Both the position numbers and the translations under genes were made by a program. From the NCBI RefSeq assembly GCF_022321485.1, contig NZ_JAKOGG010000012.1, forward strand, positions 48,224 to 112,223: DNA of 64,000 nt. Reading direction: 5' to 3'. Position 1 is the first letter of the stretch, and the number at the start of each line of letters is the position of its first letter. This document shows positions 53,779 through 62,955 of the stretch, in pieces. Under the pieces are notes generated by a model. That model was not told the origin of the DNA. It did no database searches and saw only the letters and a program-made list of their open reading frames with translations. The DNA comes from Shewanella electrica (lineage in GTDB: Bacteria; Pseudomonadota; Gammaproteobacteria; Enterobacterales; Shewanellaceae).

Positions 53779-55698
53779 TTACTCCGCTGTGGTTTCATCA
53801 TCACAATCGCCTTGGCAGTAAGGATTTTGTTCTTCTCTGTTAATCAGTTTGCCGTTTTCATAGGTATGTACCATGTACGGCTTGCCGCCAACATAAGCTA
53901 CCGATTTACCGTGATAATCGCCGTTTTTGAAGTGGTCAACGTTGGTGAGCAGGCCTTCCTCGGTGAAGGTGTAAAACGTGCCGTCAGACTCACCTTTTTT
54001 ATTGTATTGCGCGCTCGCTACGAGGTAACCCGCCACGCTGGTCGCCCGCCAATCTCCGACTTTTTTGCCATGGTCATAGTTGCCGCGCCAGCTTTCGCTA
54101 CTATAGCTAACGCTTTCGATCCAAGCGCCATCACGCTGATCATTCACATACTTACCTTTGTCGGTGACGGTACCATCTTCGCTACGGTGCTCGTAATCCC
54201 CATGTAATTTGCCGTGTTGGTAATGCTCACGTCGCAGCAGTTTGCCATCCAATGTGGTGGCTAGCAGCTCACCATGAAGTTTGCCTTGGTTATCGTAGCG
54301 CTCAACACGGGTTGAGTTCCCTTCTTGGTAGTGCCACTCGCCGACTTTCTGGTCATTTTGATAACGCCCCTGCTGCAACACAATATTGCTGGGCAACTCG
54401 GTTTCTTGGTAGTCGCCGTGATACTTACCTTTGGCAAACGTCGCCTCGGTACGCACTTGAGTGTTATCACGCCAACCGCTGCTGGTAGACAGATATTTGC
54501 CGTCACGCCGGTTGTCCTGATAAGTGACAAAGCCGGTCACCTCGCCGTTTTCATCAAAGTCCTGCTCAAATGACCAGTTACGGTTAGGATCTTTTTGGCG
54601 TTGGAACACTAGCTTGCCATTTTTGTAGACCTTGTAATCGCTGATCGGCTGCTTTTGGCTGACATCGTAAATCGTTTCATGCAGCTTGTTGCCGTCTTCG
54701 TCGTAGTCAATGCGGCTTAACAACTGGTGCTGATCGTTGTAGTGCTCAATGCTCTCAATCTGCTCTGAGTCGCGATGGTAGCGAATCTTATCGCCGATAA
54801 GTTTGCCATCTTTATAGTGGGCCACACTGCTCAACCTGCCATCTTCTGACCACATTTGATCCAGCCCATTTTGCTCCCTATTAACGTAGGTGCGCTCCAA
54901 CATTAACTGACCATTTTTGTACCAGTAGCGGTTGGGGCCATCGAGCACGCCATTTTTATAGTTCCACTCCCGCTCCTTGGTGCCATCGTTGGTGTAGCTA
55001 ATGTTGGCGCCATCTAGCTCGCCTTTGCGGTAATGGCTGGTCTCCTCTGGCGTGCCGTCTTGACGATATTTGAGATAGTCGCCATCGAGCTGACCAGCAA
55101 CAAAGTGACGCACTACCCGCAGTTGGCCGTTGTCGTAAAACGAGCGAAACTCGCCCTCTTGTTGATCATTGCTGTAGTTGCCACGTTCAACCACGGTGGT
55201 GCCATCTTCAGCAAAACGTTGGTAAAGCCCCTGTTTTTGATCGTTGACCATCTGATAGCTGCTACCCAGCTTGCCGTTGCTTTGAAAGTAACGCACCTCG
55301 CCGTTAATTTTGCCGTCTTTCATCTCCATGGTGCGGTCGAGCGTACCATCTTCATTATAGATACGGGTTAAGCCGGTAAACTCGCCCGCCTCATCAAACT
55401 GGCCATCAGAATCCAATTGACCATTGGCGTAGTAGAACTTATACGGCCCTACTTGCTCGGTATCGCCCGGCTTGCTGGGATCGCGCATTTTGCCTTCAAA
55501 ACGCAGTTGCTTATTGTCGGCGTAGTAAATCTTGATCGGGTGCAATCCCTGGTCATCTGCGGCGGCGGTTGCATCATATTCGCCATAAAATTTAGCTTTC
55601 GCTTTTGTGGTGGGCTGCCAAGTGTCATCAAGCCATACGGTGGCGGCAGAAACTGCACTCGACAGCAGCCATAAACAAAGTAAACCAAAACGCATCAT
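53779..55698 (-). CDS. Exported MORN-type (MORN_2/YwqK-like) repeat protein
   Basis: 639 residues with a signal peptide cleaved near SAVSAA. Nearly the whole mature protein is a run of about 20-25 short repeats with the pattern (Y/F)xxNGxLxxxxxYxxGxxxG, as in ANGQLDSDGQF, DNGQLRVVRHF and KNGQLMLERTY, typical of MORN_2 variants. Such repeats form extended beta structure and are found in bacterial proteins often labelled YwqK-type antitoxins. It ends in an acidic Cys-containing tail (CQGDCDDE). It lies 9 bases downstream of a large lipoprotein gene, as the third gene of a likely operon. Function unknown. Confidence 0.8.
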   Translation of the reverse strand: MMRFGLLCLWLLSSAVSAATVWLDDTWQPTTKAKAKFYGEYDATAAADDQGLHPIKIYYADNKQLRFEGKMRDPSKPGDTEQVGPYKFYYANGQLDSDGQFDEAGEFTGLTRIYNEDGTLDRTMEMKDGKINGEVRYFQSNGKLGSSYQMVNDQKQGLYQRFAEDGTTVVERGNYSNDQQEGEFRSFYDNGQLRVVRHFVAGQLDGDYLKYRQDGTPEETSHYRKGELDGANISYTNDGTKEREWNYKNGVLDGPNRYWYKNGQLMLERTYVNREQNGLDQMWSEDGRLSSVAHYKDGKLIGDKIRYHRDSEQIESIEHYNDQHQLLSRIDYDEDGNKLHETIYDVSQKQPISDYKVYKNGKLVFQRQKDPNRNWSFEQDFDENGEVTGFVTYQDNRRDGKYLSTSSGWRDNTQVRTEATFAKGKYHGDYQETELPSNIVLQQGRYQNDQKVGEWHYQEGNSTRVERYDNQGKLHGELLATTLDGKLLRREHYQHGKLHGDYEHRSEDGTVTDKGKYVNDQRDGAWIESVSYSSESWRGNYDHGKKVGDWRATSVAGYLVASAQYNKKGESDGTFYTFTEEGLLTNVDHFKNGDYHGKSVAYVGGKPYMVHTYENGKLINREEQNPYCQGDCDDETTAE

Positions 55699-55707
55699 GC
55701 CAATTCC

Positions 55708-57876
55708 TTATGGTAAAGCCGGGAAGGTGTTCGTCCATTGCCGTTTGAGCGGCGCACCTTTATAACTCAAGTGCTGAATGCTGCTGACTCGGCCCGCCAC
55801 CCGCAGTTGTTGTTGCGGTGTGAGCGCATCCGCCAATTTGGTGTTGCTCATATCACTGGGGCGTTGTCCATCGGCCAGCAGGATATTGAGCGGTTCACCT
55901 TCGTCGTTGAGTAGATGATAACGGGCAACAAATTCAGCCAGTGGTTGTTGTAGGTCGATGCCATCTAACTCCGCCACAGGCACCAGCCAAGGTTTATCGC
56001 TGGGCTGATAATCCATGGTTTGCCACAAGGGTTCGCCCTCGCAGCTCAGTTCGCTGGTCACGCTAATGCCATAAAAATAGTGGCGAATACCGTCATCGGT
56101 GCTCAACCGATAGTGGCTAGTGAATGGCTCGCTGTTGAGATCATTGTCAGCCACCCACGCCAGCCCATGACCATTTTCTTGATAGTCGGATAACACCTTC
56201 AATTTACATATTTTTTGCCAATCTTTCGGCAAATCAATGTAGCTGCCTTGGCCGCTATCGATGATGGCACGCAAATCATCAAAGCTGCGGTGCTGCTGCT
56301 CAGTGGCTTCATTGCTGTAATAGCCATAAAGCTTGTCTTGAAACAGCGGTGGATACTCAGGGTGACGTTGATATTCTTCCGGCTTGATAAAGGTCAGATC
56401 ACGGCTAAAGGTGGGGGATTTAGCTTGTTGCGACGCATAGAATGTCACCTCTGTGGGCGTTTCTTTCACGCGCAGCAGGAAGCGTTCTGTCTGCGGCAGG
56501 TTGCTGTACAAGTTAAACATCATCCGTTCGCTGTAACTGAGGAAATCGTTCTGCTCATGAGGCGCTTCTTTGTATTCGCCTTTGAGGCCTTTCATGAAGT
56601 TGGCTATCTGGGTATCGGCAGTGGAAGTGATCACCATTTCGTAGGTGTTGGCGGGTTTGGCCAAGGGTTTAATGGTGATGGTCGCGCCGTCGATATCTAT
56701 GTGCTGCTCACCCGCTTGCCATTGCACGGTTTTATGCAAGTAAGTACGTGGATAAAACTCCGCCGTAGCAGTAAAGGCGTTCAGACGTTCTAGCTCAGCT
56801 TGTTTATTCCAACCAATGGGTATGACCAGCTGACGCGATGCCAGATCATAGAAGTGCTGCGACATGTTAGCCCATTGAAATTCCACATCAATGGGTTGCT
56901 GCTTAGCGTCTAATCCTTTGATGTTTTTCAATTTCACCGTGCCGCTGACCTGATACGGTCGCAGTTCTTGTGGTATCACTAGCTCTGGCCCATCATCACT
57001 GGCTTGATAAACACCATAGCTGTATGGCAGCAATGCCTCGCCCGTTGGCGGCACCAATAGGGTTTGGTCAATATCATCGCCAAAGGTTGGCTGCCAATCG
57101 TCAAAGGCAGCATAGTTGTCAAAGTCGAAGTTGCCCGGTTGGTCACCGGGTAACATCACCACTCGGCTACGAAAACTAAACTCTTGGCCAGCGCGTTTTA
57201 TATATTGTTTGGTGACGAGCATCAGTTGCTTTAACCAACCGTCTTCACGCTCCAACACCATAACGCCATACAAGTTAGGCTGACCTTGTTCGTCGTGTCC
57301 TTCAATCTCTGTAGTCACTTCATCATCGGTCACCTGTTTAACAGTCAGGCTAACCGATTGCCCTGCAAACTCGGGCAAGGCCACCGTGGCACCGACGGTG
57401 GTCGGAATCGTCTTTAACACACCCGGCGTTAAGGTACTTTTGGTGAACTGGTCGATCGCTTCTTTGCCGCCCTTTTTGAGCAACTCTTGCCACAGCTCAT
57501 CATCAAGTGCGCGAAAGTCTTGCAGCTTACCGCTGTCAGTGTCGACGGTAAGCTCGAAACCTTTGGAGAACAAGCGCATCATTTTTTCATCTTGGCTGTC
57601 TGCAGCCAGACTGTTGAGCCGATGACTACCAGCCGCACGAACATCCACATAATCACTGGTAGCGACGATTGTTAACGGCGAGGTGTCAGTCACCTTAAGT
57701 TGCTGTCGCATGGAGGTACGGCTTTGCTGAGTACCGTAGTAACTCTTAGCTTCGATATTGGAGTAAGTCCAATAGGTATGTTCATCGCCCACGCTCGGGT
57801 CAAAAGCGACTTCGTTAGAGGGAGAACAGGCGCTGATCCCCAGCATCGAGGTGAGTAGAAGCAGGTATCTATACAT
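55708..57876 (-). CDS. Large lipoprotein, paralogue 2
   Basis: 722 residues from the ATG at 57876, which opens a lipoprotein signal with lipobox ISAC; an in-frame ATG at 57951 would bury it. No domain recognised. The protein aligns along its length with the upstream neighbour: YWTYSNIEA / YWVYSQIDA near the N-terminus, VTDTSPLT in both, and QPSDKPWLVPVAEL / QPSDASWLVPVTAL near the C-terminus. Both are therefore duplicates. Lies between the other paralogue and the MORN gene on the same strand. Confidence 0.75.
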   Translation of the reverse strand: MYRYLLLLTSMLGISACSPSNEVAFDPSVGDEHTYWTYSNIEAKSYYGTQQSRTSMRQQLKVTDTSPLTIVATSDYVDVRAAGSHRLNSLAADSQDEKMMRLFSKGFELTVDTDSGKLQDFRALDDELWQELLKKGGKEAIDQFTKSTLTPGVLKTIPTTVGATVALPEFAGQSVSLTVKQVTDDEVTTEIEGHDEQGQPNLYGVMVLEREDGWLKQLMLVTKQYIKRAGQEFSFRSRVVMLPGDQPGNFDFDNYAAFDDWQPTFGDDIDQTLLVPPTGEALLPYSYGVYQASDDGPELVIPQELRPYQVSGTVKLKNIKGLDAKQQPIDVEFQWANMSQHFYDLASRQLVIPIGWNKQAELERLNAFTATAEFYPRTYLHKTVQWQAGEQHIDIDGATITIKPLAKPANTYEMVITSTADTQIANFMKGLKGEYKEAPHEQNDFLSYSERMMFNLYSNLPQTERFLLRVKETPTEVTFYASQQAKSPTFSRDLTFIKPEEYQRHPEYPPLFQDKLYGYYSNEATEQQHRSFDDLRAIIDSGQGSYIDLPKDWQKICKLKVLSDYQENGHGLAWVADNDLNSEPFTSHYRLSTDDGIRHYFYGISVTSELSCEGEPLWQTMDYQPSDKPWLVPVAELDGIDLQQPLAEFVARYHLLNDEGEPLNILLADGQRPSDMSNTKLADALTPQQQLRVAGRVSSIQHLSYKGAPLKRQWTNTFPALP

Positions 57877-57986
57877 AGATGATATCGTTCCGTGAAACTG
57901 AAAAATCCCGTGCCGCGAGAGTAGCAAAAAAGCCGCTCTCATTCGGCGCATTTACACATTTTCAGCGTTGGTTAACACCCTGAAAA

Positions 57987-60122
57987 TTACTTTAACAACA
58001 GCGGTTGGTGCCACTGATACTGCGCAGTTTTATCTTCGGTGCGCAGCACCAAAATCTGAGCCACCGCATCGCTAAACCGTAGTTGTTGCTCGGCCGTGAG
58101 CACCTGAGCCAACGGCGTTTTGCTGGTTAACGCCAGCGGCCGACCATCAGGGCCAAGCAGCGGCAACAGCGCCTGCTGCGGGTTGATAAAGCGGTAGTTT
58201 AGTAGAAATTGGCTGACTGGCTGCTGTAGATCCAGCTTAGGCAGTGCCGTCACTGGCACCAACCAACTCGCGTCGCTCGGTTGATACGTTAGCGCCTGCC
58301 ACTTAGGCGTGGCACGGCATTCCAAGCGGCTGGTGACCTCCATTTGCCCCCGCCAAGCATCGGCACTATTGGACGACACTAACTGATAGCGTTTGATGCC
58401 TACGTGCGCGTCATCGGCAGGTGCCGCCACCGCTTGCCAATGCACGGCAAATTGTTTGTCGGTTTTCACCACTTTGGGCTGACACAGCCGTGCCCATTCA
58501 GCGGGCACATCCAATAGATCGACCTTGGCTTTGATGCTCTCCAAGCGTGGCACTTGTTGCCATGAGCCGCTGGCTTTGGCTGGTGTGTCGACGGTTAGAT
58601 GCGGCGGATTGAGCGGGTCTTGCATAAAATCGTCACGAGGAATAAAACGTATATGGCGTGACGCAGCTGCCTCACTGGCGATGGTAGCCACATAGAAGGT
58701 CACTTGCTCAGGTTGCTGCTTCAACCACCACTGCACTAACCAGCGCTGTGGCGTCATCACTTTATTCAGCAACAGTTGGTCTTTTGGACGCCACCAACTG
58801 TCATCATCCAGTTGCCCGAACGCGGTCACTTCGCCGCGCAGACCATCGTAAAATGGCAGCAATTTTTTGTTGCTTGGGCTAGTGATTTCAACGTTATACA
58901 GCCCGTCTGTAGCGGTATCTGGCGTGATGTGAATCGTCACACCGTCAACGGAAAACTGTTGCTCGCCCGCTTGCCAAGTCACGGTTTGCGGCTGCACTTG
59001 GGTAGGGTAATAATCTACGTCCGCTTCGACATAGTGCAGATGTTGCGCTTGGGCCAACTTTTGCCAGCCATAAGGCAGCACGTACTGGATGGCGCTCTTA
59101 CGGTCTAACAAGGTTGGCGCTTGAAATTGTTGCGCCCAGCCGATATCCAGCGGCTGCTGCTCACGGTTGTAGGCGGTGATATTGCGCAGTTTAAAGTGCT
59201 GCGGTAGTTGTTGCTGTTGCGGCGCTTGCGGAATCGCCAGCAGCAGTTTATTCACCTTGTCGTCCAAATAACCGGTGGCAAATTCCAGCGCCTGCGCTGC
59301 TGGCGGCGCTTGCAGTTCCTCGGGATGTTCTGGCGCAGAGAAGATGGGCAATGGCGCATCCAGGAACTGACTCGCTAACTGCAACCAGTCGAACGGCTCA
59401 TGTTCAGGTAACAGCGCTAAGCGCAGGTGCACATGATCATAACCACCGATTTTATCTGCGGCCACCACGGGCACATCCATCACTAATACCAAACGTTCCA
59501 GCCAACCACTGCGGCGATCAAGCACCAGTTCACCGGCAAGTTGCGGCCCGTTATCAGCGCTGGAAAGTTTGGCGGTAAGACGTTGCTGATCGATGGCGGT
59601 AACCGTCAGCGTCATTGGTACGCCCGCCAGTTGTGTCAGCACAACTTGTTGCCCCGGCTCAGTTGGCAGCGCTTGCAATAGCGTCGGCATTAACAGATTT
59701 TTTTGCAGGGTTTGCAGCAGCAGAGGCGGAGCTTGTTGCTGCAGTTGTTGCCAAGCAGCGCTAGCATGCGCGGTCAGCTCAGCGCCATGGTCATCATCGG
59801 TTTGGGTGAGGGTTAAGCCTTGGGAAAATAGCGGCAGCAAGTATTGCTCACTTGCCTCACCGTTGAAGCTGTCGAGCGTGATCTTATCAGCATAATCAAA
59901 ATCAAACTGCCGTAACGCCACGTCCATTGTCAGCGGTGAGGTATCTGTCACCCGATATTGTTGTAGCGCTTCACTTTGGTAGAGGGTGCGGTAACCGCCT
60001 TCGGCATCAATCTGGCTGTAAACCCAATAACTGCGGGTATCATCGACATTGCCGTTAAAGTTGCTCTGGCCGCAACCGCTCAGCAGTAATACCAATGCTA
60101 ACAACACTCCTTCCTTGAACAT
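57987..60122 (-). CDS. Large lipoprotein, paralogue 1
   Basis: 711 residues with lipobox LSGC (lipid-modified Cys17). Mostly beta-strand character with many Gln residues; no recognised domain. Homologous to the next gene over the whole length, including the shared VTDTSPLT and DLQQPxxxF motifs. AAGGAGTG-type sequence precedes the ATG weakly. First of three genes on the minus strand (lipoprotein, lipoprotein, MORN protein), probably an envelope system of unknown role. Confidence 0.75.
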   Translation of the reverse strand: MFKEGVLLALVLLLSGCGQSNFNGNVDDTRSYWVYSQIDAEGGYRTLYQSEALQQYRVTDTSPLTMDVALRQFDFDYADKITLDSFNGEASEQYLLPLFSQGLTLTQTDDDHGAELTAHASAAWQQLQQQAPPLLLQTLQKNLLMPTLLQALPTEPGQQVVLTQLAGVPMTLTVTAIDQQRLTAKLSSADNGPQLAGELVLDRRSGWLERLVLVMDVPVVAADKIGGYDHVHLRLALLPEHEPFDWLQLASQFLDAPLPIFSAPEHPEELQAPPAAQALEFATGYLDDKVNKLLLAIPQAPQQQQLPQHFKLRNITAYNREQQPLDIGWAQQFQAPTLLDRKSAIQYVLPYGWQKLAQAQHLHYVEADVDYYPTQVQPQTVTWQAGEQQFSVDGVTIHITPDTATDGLYNVEITSPSNKKLLPFYDGLRGEVTAFGQLDDDSWWRPKDQLLLNKVMTPQRWLVQWWLKQQPEQVTFYVATIASEAAASRHIRFIPRDDFMQDPLNPPHLTVDTPAKASGSWQQVPRLESIKAKVDLLDVPAEWARLCQPKVVKTDKQFAVHWQAVAAPADDAHVGIKRYQLVSSNSADAWRGQMEVTSRLECRATPKWQALTYQPSDASWLVPVTALPKLDLQQPVSQFLLNYRFINPQQALLPLLGPDGRPLALTSKTPLAQVLTAEQQLRFSDAVAQILVLRTEDKTAQYQWHQPLLLK

Positions 60123-60151
60123 TACACCTTTCCTATGACCTTAATGGTAAT

Positions 60152-60177
60152 AAAAAGCCCGCTATCGGGGCGGGCTT
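60152..60177 (-). terminator. Terminator of rpoH
   Basis: An 8-bp stem (AAGCCCGC / GCGGGCTT, loop TATCGGG) followed on the minus strand by TTTTTA, about 45 bases after the rpoH stop. Confidence 0.85.
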
Positions 60178-60222
60178 GTTATTTTATCACCGAGACAAAA
60201 TGCTCAGTGCAGCGTTAACTGG

Positions 60223-61083
60223 TTAGATCTCCATGCAAGCTTTCAGCTTGTTCATGGCGTTCTTCTCCAACTGGCGAATACGCTCTGCAGATACTTGATA
60301 GGTATCGGCCAACTCTTGCAGGGTGATCTTGTTGTCTTCATCTAACCAACGGGCACGCAGAATATGTTGGCTGCGTTCGTCGAGGGTTTTGATGGCGGAT
60401 AACAGACGCGTCTGCGCGTTAGCTTCCCAGTTGTCATGTTCAACTTGAGCGGCAACATCTGATGAGTGGTCTTCAAGATACAATGCCGGAGCAAAGTCAC
60501 TATCATCATCACTGTCGTTGCTCATATCAAATGCCGCGTCTTGGGCGGACATGCGCGATTCCATCTCTGTGACATCTTCTTTCGATACACCGAGATTTTC
60601 TGCCACCATGGACACTTCTTCATCGCTGAACCAGCCTAAACGTTGTTTAGCTTTACGCAGGTTGAAGAACAGTTTGCGTTGCGCTTTGGTGGTGGCAACT
60701 TTGACGATACGCCAGTTTTTCAGGACGTATTCATGAATTTCTGCCTTGATCCAATGCACCGCAAAAGACACCAAACGGACACCGACTTCTGGGTCAAAAC
60801 GTTTGACCGCTTTCATCAGGCCGATGTTACCTTCTTGAATCAAATCGGCTTGTGGCAGGCCGTAACCGGCATAACCACGGGCGATGTGCACTACAAAACG
60901 TAGGTGCGACATAATGAGCTGCTTAGCTGCCTGCAGGTCACCTGTTTCCTGCAAACGCTTAGCCAGCGCATACTCTTCTTCGGCTTCCAACATTTTGATG
61001 TTGTTAACCGAGTGAATATAGGCCTCGAGGCTGTGGCTTCCATGTGGAACCATCAATGCCATTGATTGCGTTTGTCCAGTCAT
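60223..61083 (-). CDS. rpoH: Heat-shock sigma factor RpoH (sigma32)
   Basis: 286 residues, close to E. coli RpoH (284). Region 2 ([34 protein letters not shown]), the RpoH box ([15 protein letters not shown]) and region 4.2 ([19 protein letters not shown]) are intact. The start at 61083 has GGGAGCG upstream; an in-frame ATG at 61095 lies inside that site. Follows ftsX across a 201-base region bearing two dyads. Confidence 0.96.
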   Translation of the reverse strand: MTGQTQSMALMVPHGSHSLEAYIHSVNNIKMLEAEEEYALAKRLQETGDLQAAKQLIMSHLRFVVHIARGYAGYGLPQADLIQEGNIGLMKAVKRFDPEVGVRLVSFAVHWIKAEIHEYVLKNWRIVKVATTKAQRKLFFNLRKAKQRLGWFSDEEVSMVAENLGVSKEDVTEMESRMSAQDAAFDMSNDSDDDSDFAPALYLEDHSSDVAAQVEHDNWEANAQTRLLSAIKTLDERSQHILRARWLDEDNKITLQELADTYQVSAERIRQLEKNAMNKLKACMEI

Positions 61084-61150
61084 ACACGCTCCCATTTCGT
61101 TTACCGCAGACCCAATGATAATTCATCGGGATATGGCACTATCGACTAAC

Positions 61151-61165
61151 TGACATGATATGTCA
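61151..61165 (-). promoter_or_regulatory. Dyad in the rpoH upstream region (1)
   Basis: TGACAT-GAT-ATGTCA, perfect 6-bp arms, about 70 bases before the rpoH start. Could be an operator or part of the leader. No known regulator recognised. Confidence 0.4.
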
Positions 61166-61217
61166 ACCGCCGATCTGCCTAGAACAATATTTTTGCCTCG
61201 TCACTATGACATTGCAA

Positions 61218-61233
61218 GTGAACATTCGTTCAC
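61218..61233 (-). promoter_or_regulatory. Dyad in the rpoH upstream region (2)
   Basis: GTGAAC-ATTC-GTTCAC, perfect 6-bp arms, about 135 bases before the rpoH start. Role unknown; likely an operator since rpoH promoters should lie in this region. Confidence 0.4.
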
Positions 61234-61284
61234 AGAATCATCAACGATGATCAATCAGCAGTCATCCGGATCAAGCCAAAACCA

Positions 61285-62250
61285 TCAACTCGGTTCGATG
61301 GCGCGCAGATGATGGCGCACCGATACATACGACCCAAGCCAACCTAAAAATGATGCCGCCACTACCATACGCAGCAGTTCGCCAAATGACAAACCTTGCA
61401 TATGAATGTTGCTACCATATAAGCCTAATAGATGGGTTAAGGCACCGTCGAGGTACCACACCAAAATATTAATAATTAGCCAAGCTAAAATGCCACCAAC
61501 AACGCCATACCATATACCCGTGTATAAGAATGGCCGCTGAATGAACGCCTCAGTTGCGCCAACTAATTTCATCACTTCGATTTCGCTACGGCGATTCATG
61601 ATCGCTAGGCGAATGGTGTTACCGATGATCAGCACCACCGCCAATACCAACAAGGCGCCAATGGCAATCACGGTACGTTCCAACACATGTACCAACGCTT
61701 GCAAACGTTCTAGCCATTCGATATCGAGCCGACCAAAGCTCACTTCTGGCTCTTGTTCTAACTTAGCCAGTAACTCGCGCGCGCCTTGTGGCGTGGAATA
61801 GCGCTCGGTGGGAAACACTGTCACCACCGCTGGCAGCGGGTTTTCATCGAGATAATCCAGTGCGTCACCAAAGCCCGACAGTTTACGGAACTCGGCCAGC
61901 GCCTGCTCTTTACTGATATAACGCACCTGATCAATTTGTGGATAGACCTTGATACGGGCAATCAAGCTTTGAATGCTTTTATCGGAGCGGTCACCGTCGA
62001 TAAACAAGGAGATCTGCGCAGCGCTGTCCCACGATTGAGTAATAGTTTCAGCGTTTTTCACCATCACTTGCAGCGCGGCGGGCAAGCTTAAACTCACGCC
62101 CAGCACCGCCATGGTCATCACCGATGACATCGGGCTACGCCACAATTCGCCTAGACTCGCCATGGCGTGCTGCACGTGGCGAATAAAGAACATCACAATG
62201 CGGCCGGTGATCGGTAATTTGCTGCGAGTGAGCGAGGCGGTATCGGCCAT
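61285..62250 (-). CDS. ftsX: Cell-division ABC-type permease FtsX
   Basis: 321 residues from ATG 62250 (GGAGG and AGGTAAC upstream). N-terminal cytoplasmic segment, then TM1 (about 50-72), a periplasmic domain (75-200), and three C-terminal membrane helices, the FtsX layout. It works with FtsE to control cell-wall amidases at the septum. Starts one base after the ftsE stop. Confidence 0.95.
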   Translation of the reverse strand: MADTASLTRSKLPITGRIVMFFIRHVQHAMASLGELWRSPMSSVMTMAVLGVSLSLPAALQVMVKNAETITQSWDSAAQISLFIDGDRSDKSIQSLIARIKVYPQIDQVRYISKEQALAEFRKLSGFGDALDYLDENPLPAVVTVFPTERYSTPQGARELLAKLEQEPEVSFGRLDIEWLERLQALVHVLERTVIAIGALLVLAVVLIIGNTIRLAIMNRRSEIEVMKLVGATEAFIQRPFLYTGIWYGVVGGILAWLIINILVWYLDGALTHLLGLYGSNIHMQGLSFGELLRMVVAASFLGWLGSYVSVRHHLRAIEPS

Positions 62251-62251
62251 G

Positions 62252-62953
62252 TTACCTGCCTCCTTCAATGGTGGAATGCATTGCTGGAGCCGGATCTTCG
62301 CCACCAATCATGCGGCCTTGGCGCAGCGTGAAGGTGCGATATTTCATGCGGGCGATCAGCCCTAAATCGTGAGTGGCGATCAGCACGCTAGTACCTGCGT
62401 CGTTAAAGGTTTCAAACAACCGCAAAATATCCATCGATAATTTCGGGTCGAGGTTACCAGTGGGTTCATCCGCTAGCAGCAGTGATGGTTTGTTGACAAT
62501 GGCGCGGGCAATGCCTACGCGCTGCTGCTCACCACCGGACAACATTACCGGGTTGTGGCGTTCTTTGCCGTACAGGCCAACCATGTCGAGCGCGGCCGCC
62601 ACCCGTTTACGGATTTCGCCCAGCGTGAACCCCTCAATCACCAGCGGCAGCGCCACGTTGTCAAACACGCTACGATCCATCAGCAGATGGTGGTTTTGAA
62701 AGATCATGCCGATATCACGCCGCAGATACGGCACATGCTGGCGTTTGATGTGGGCGATATCGTGGCCGCCAATATACACTTTGCCAGCGCTGGCGCGCTC
62801 AATCACAGTGATCAGTTTGAGCAGGGTACTTTTGCCCGCACCGGAGTGGCCGGTCAAAAACGCCATTTCCCCTTTTTGCAGATGGAAATTAACCTCTGTT
62901 AGCGCCTTCTGGCCACCAGCATAGATTTTGCTGACCTGCTCAAATCGAATCAT
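62252..62953 (-). CDS. ftsE: Cell-division ATPase FtsE
   Basis: 233 residues, a MacB-like ABC ATPase: Walker A GHSGAGKST, Q-loop FQNHHLL, signature LSGGEQQRV, Walker B LLLADEPTGNLD. Follows ftsY after 2 bases and precedes ftsX, the conserved ftsYEX operon. Confidence 0.96.
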   Translation of the reverse strand: MIRFEQVSKIYAGGQKALTEVNFHLQKGEMAFLTGHSGAGKSTLLKLITVIERASAGKVYIGGHDIAHIKRQHVPYLRRDIGMIFQNHHLLMDRSVFDNVALPLVIEGFTLGEIRKRVAAALDMVGLYGKERHNPVMLSGGEQQRVGIARAIVNKPSLLLADEPTGNLDPKLSMDILRLFETFNDAGTSVLIATHDLGLIARMKYRTFTLRQGRMIGGEDPAPAMHSTIEGGR

Positions 62954-62955
62954 GT

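Noticed and set aside
53779-55698. Toxin-antitoxin system based on the YwqK-like label of MORN_2 repeats
   Set aside because: The protein is exported, very long and next to lipoproteins; there is no small toxin gene.
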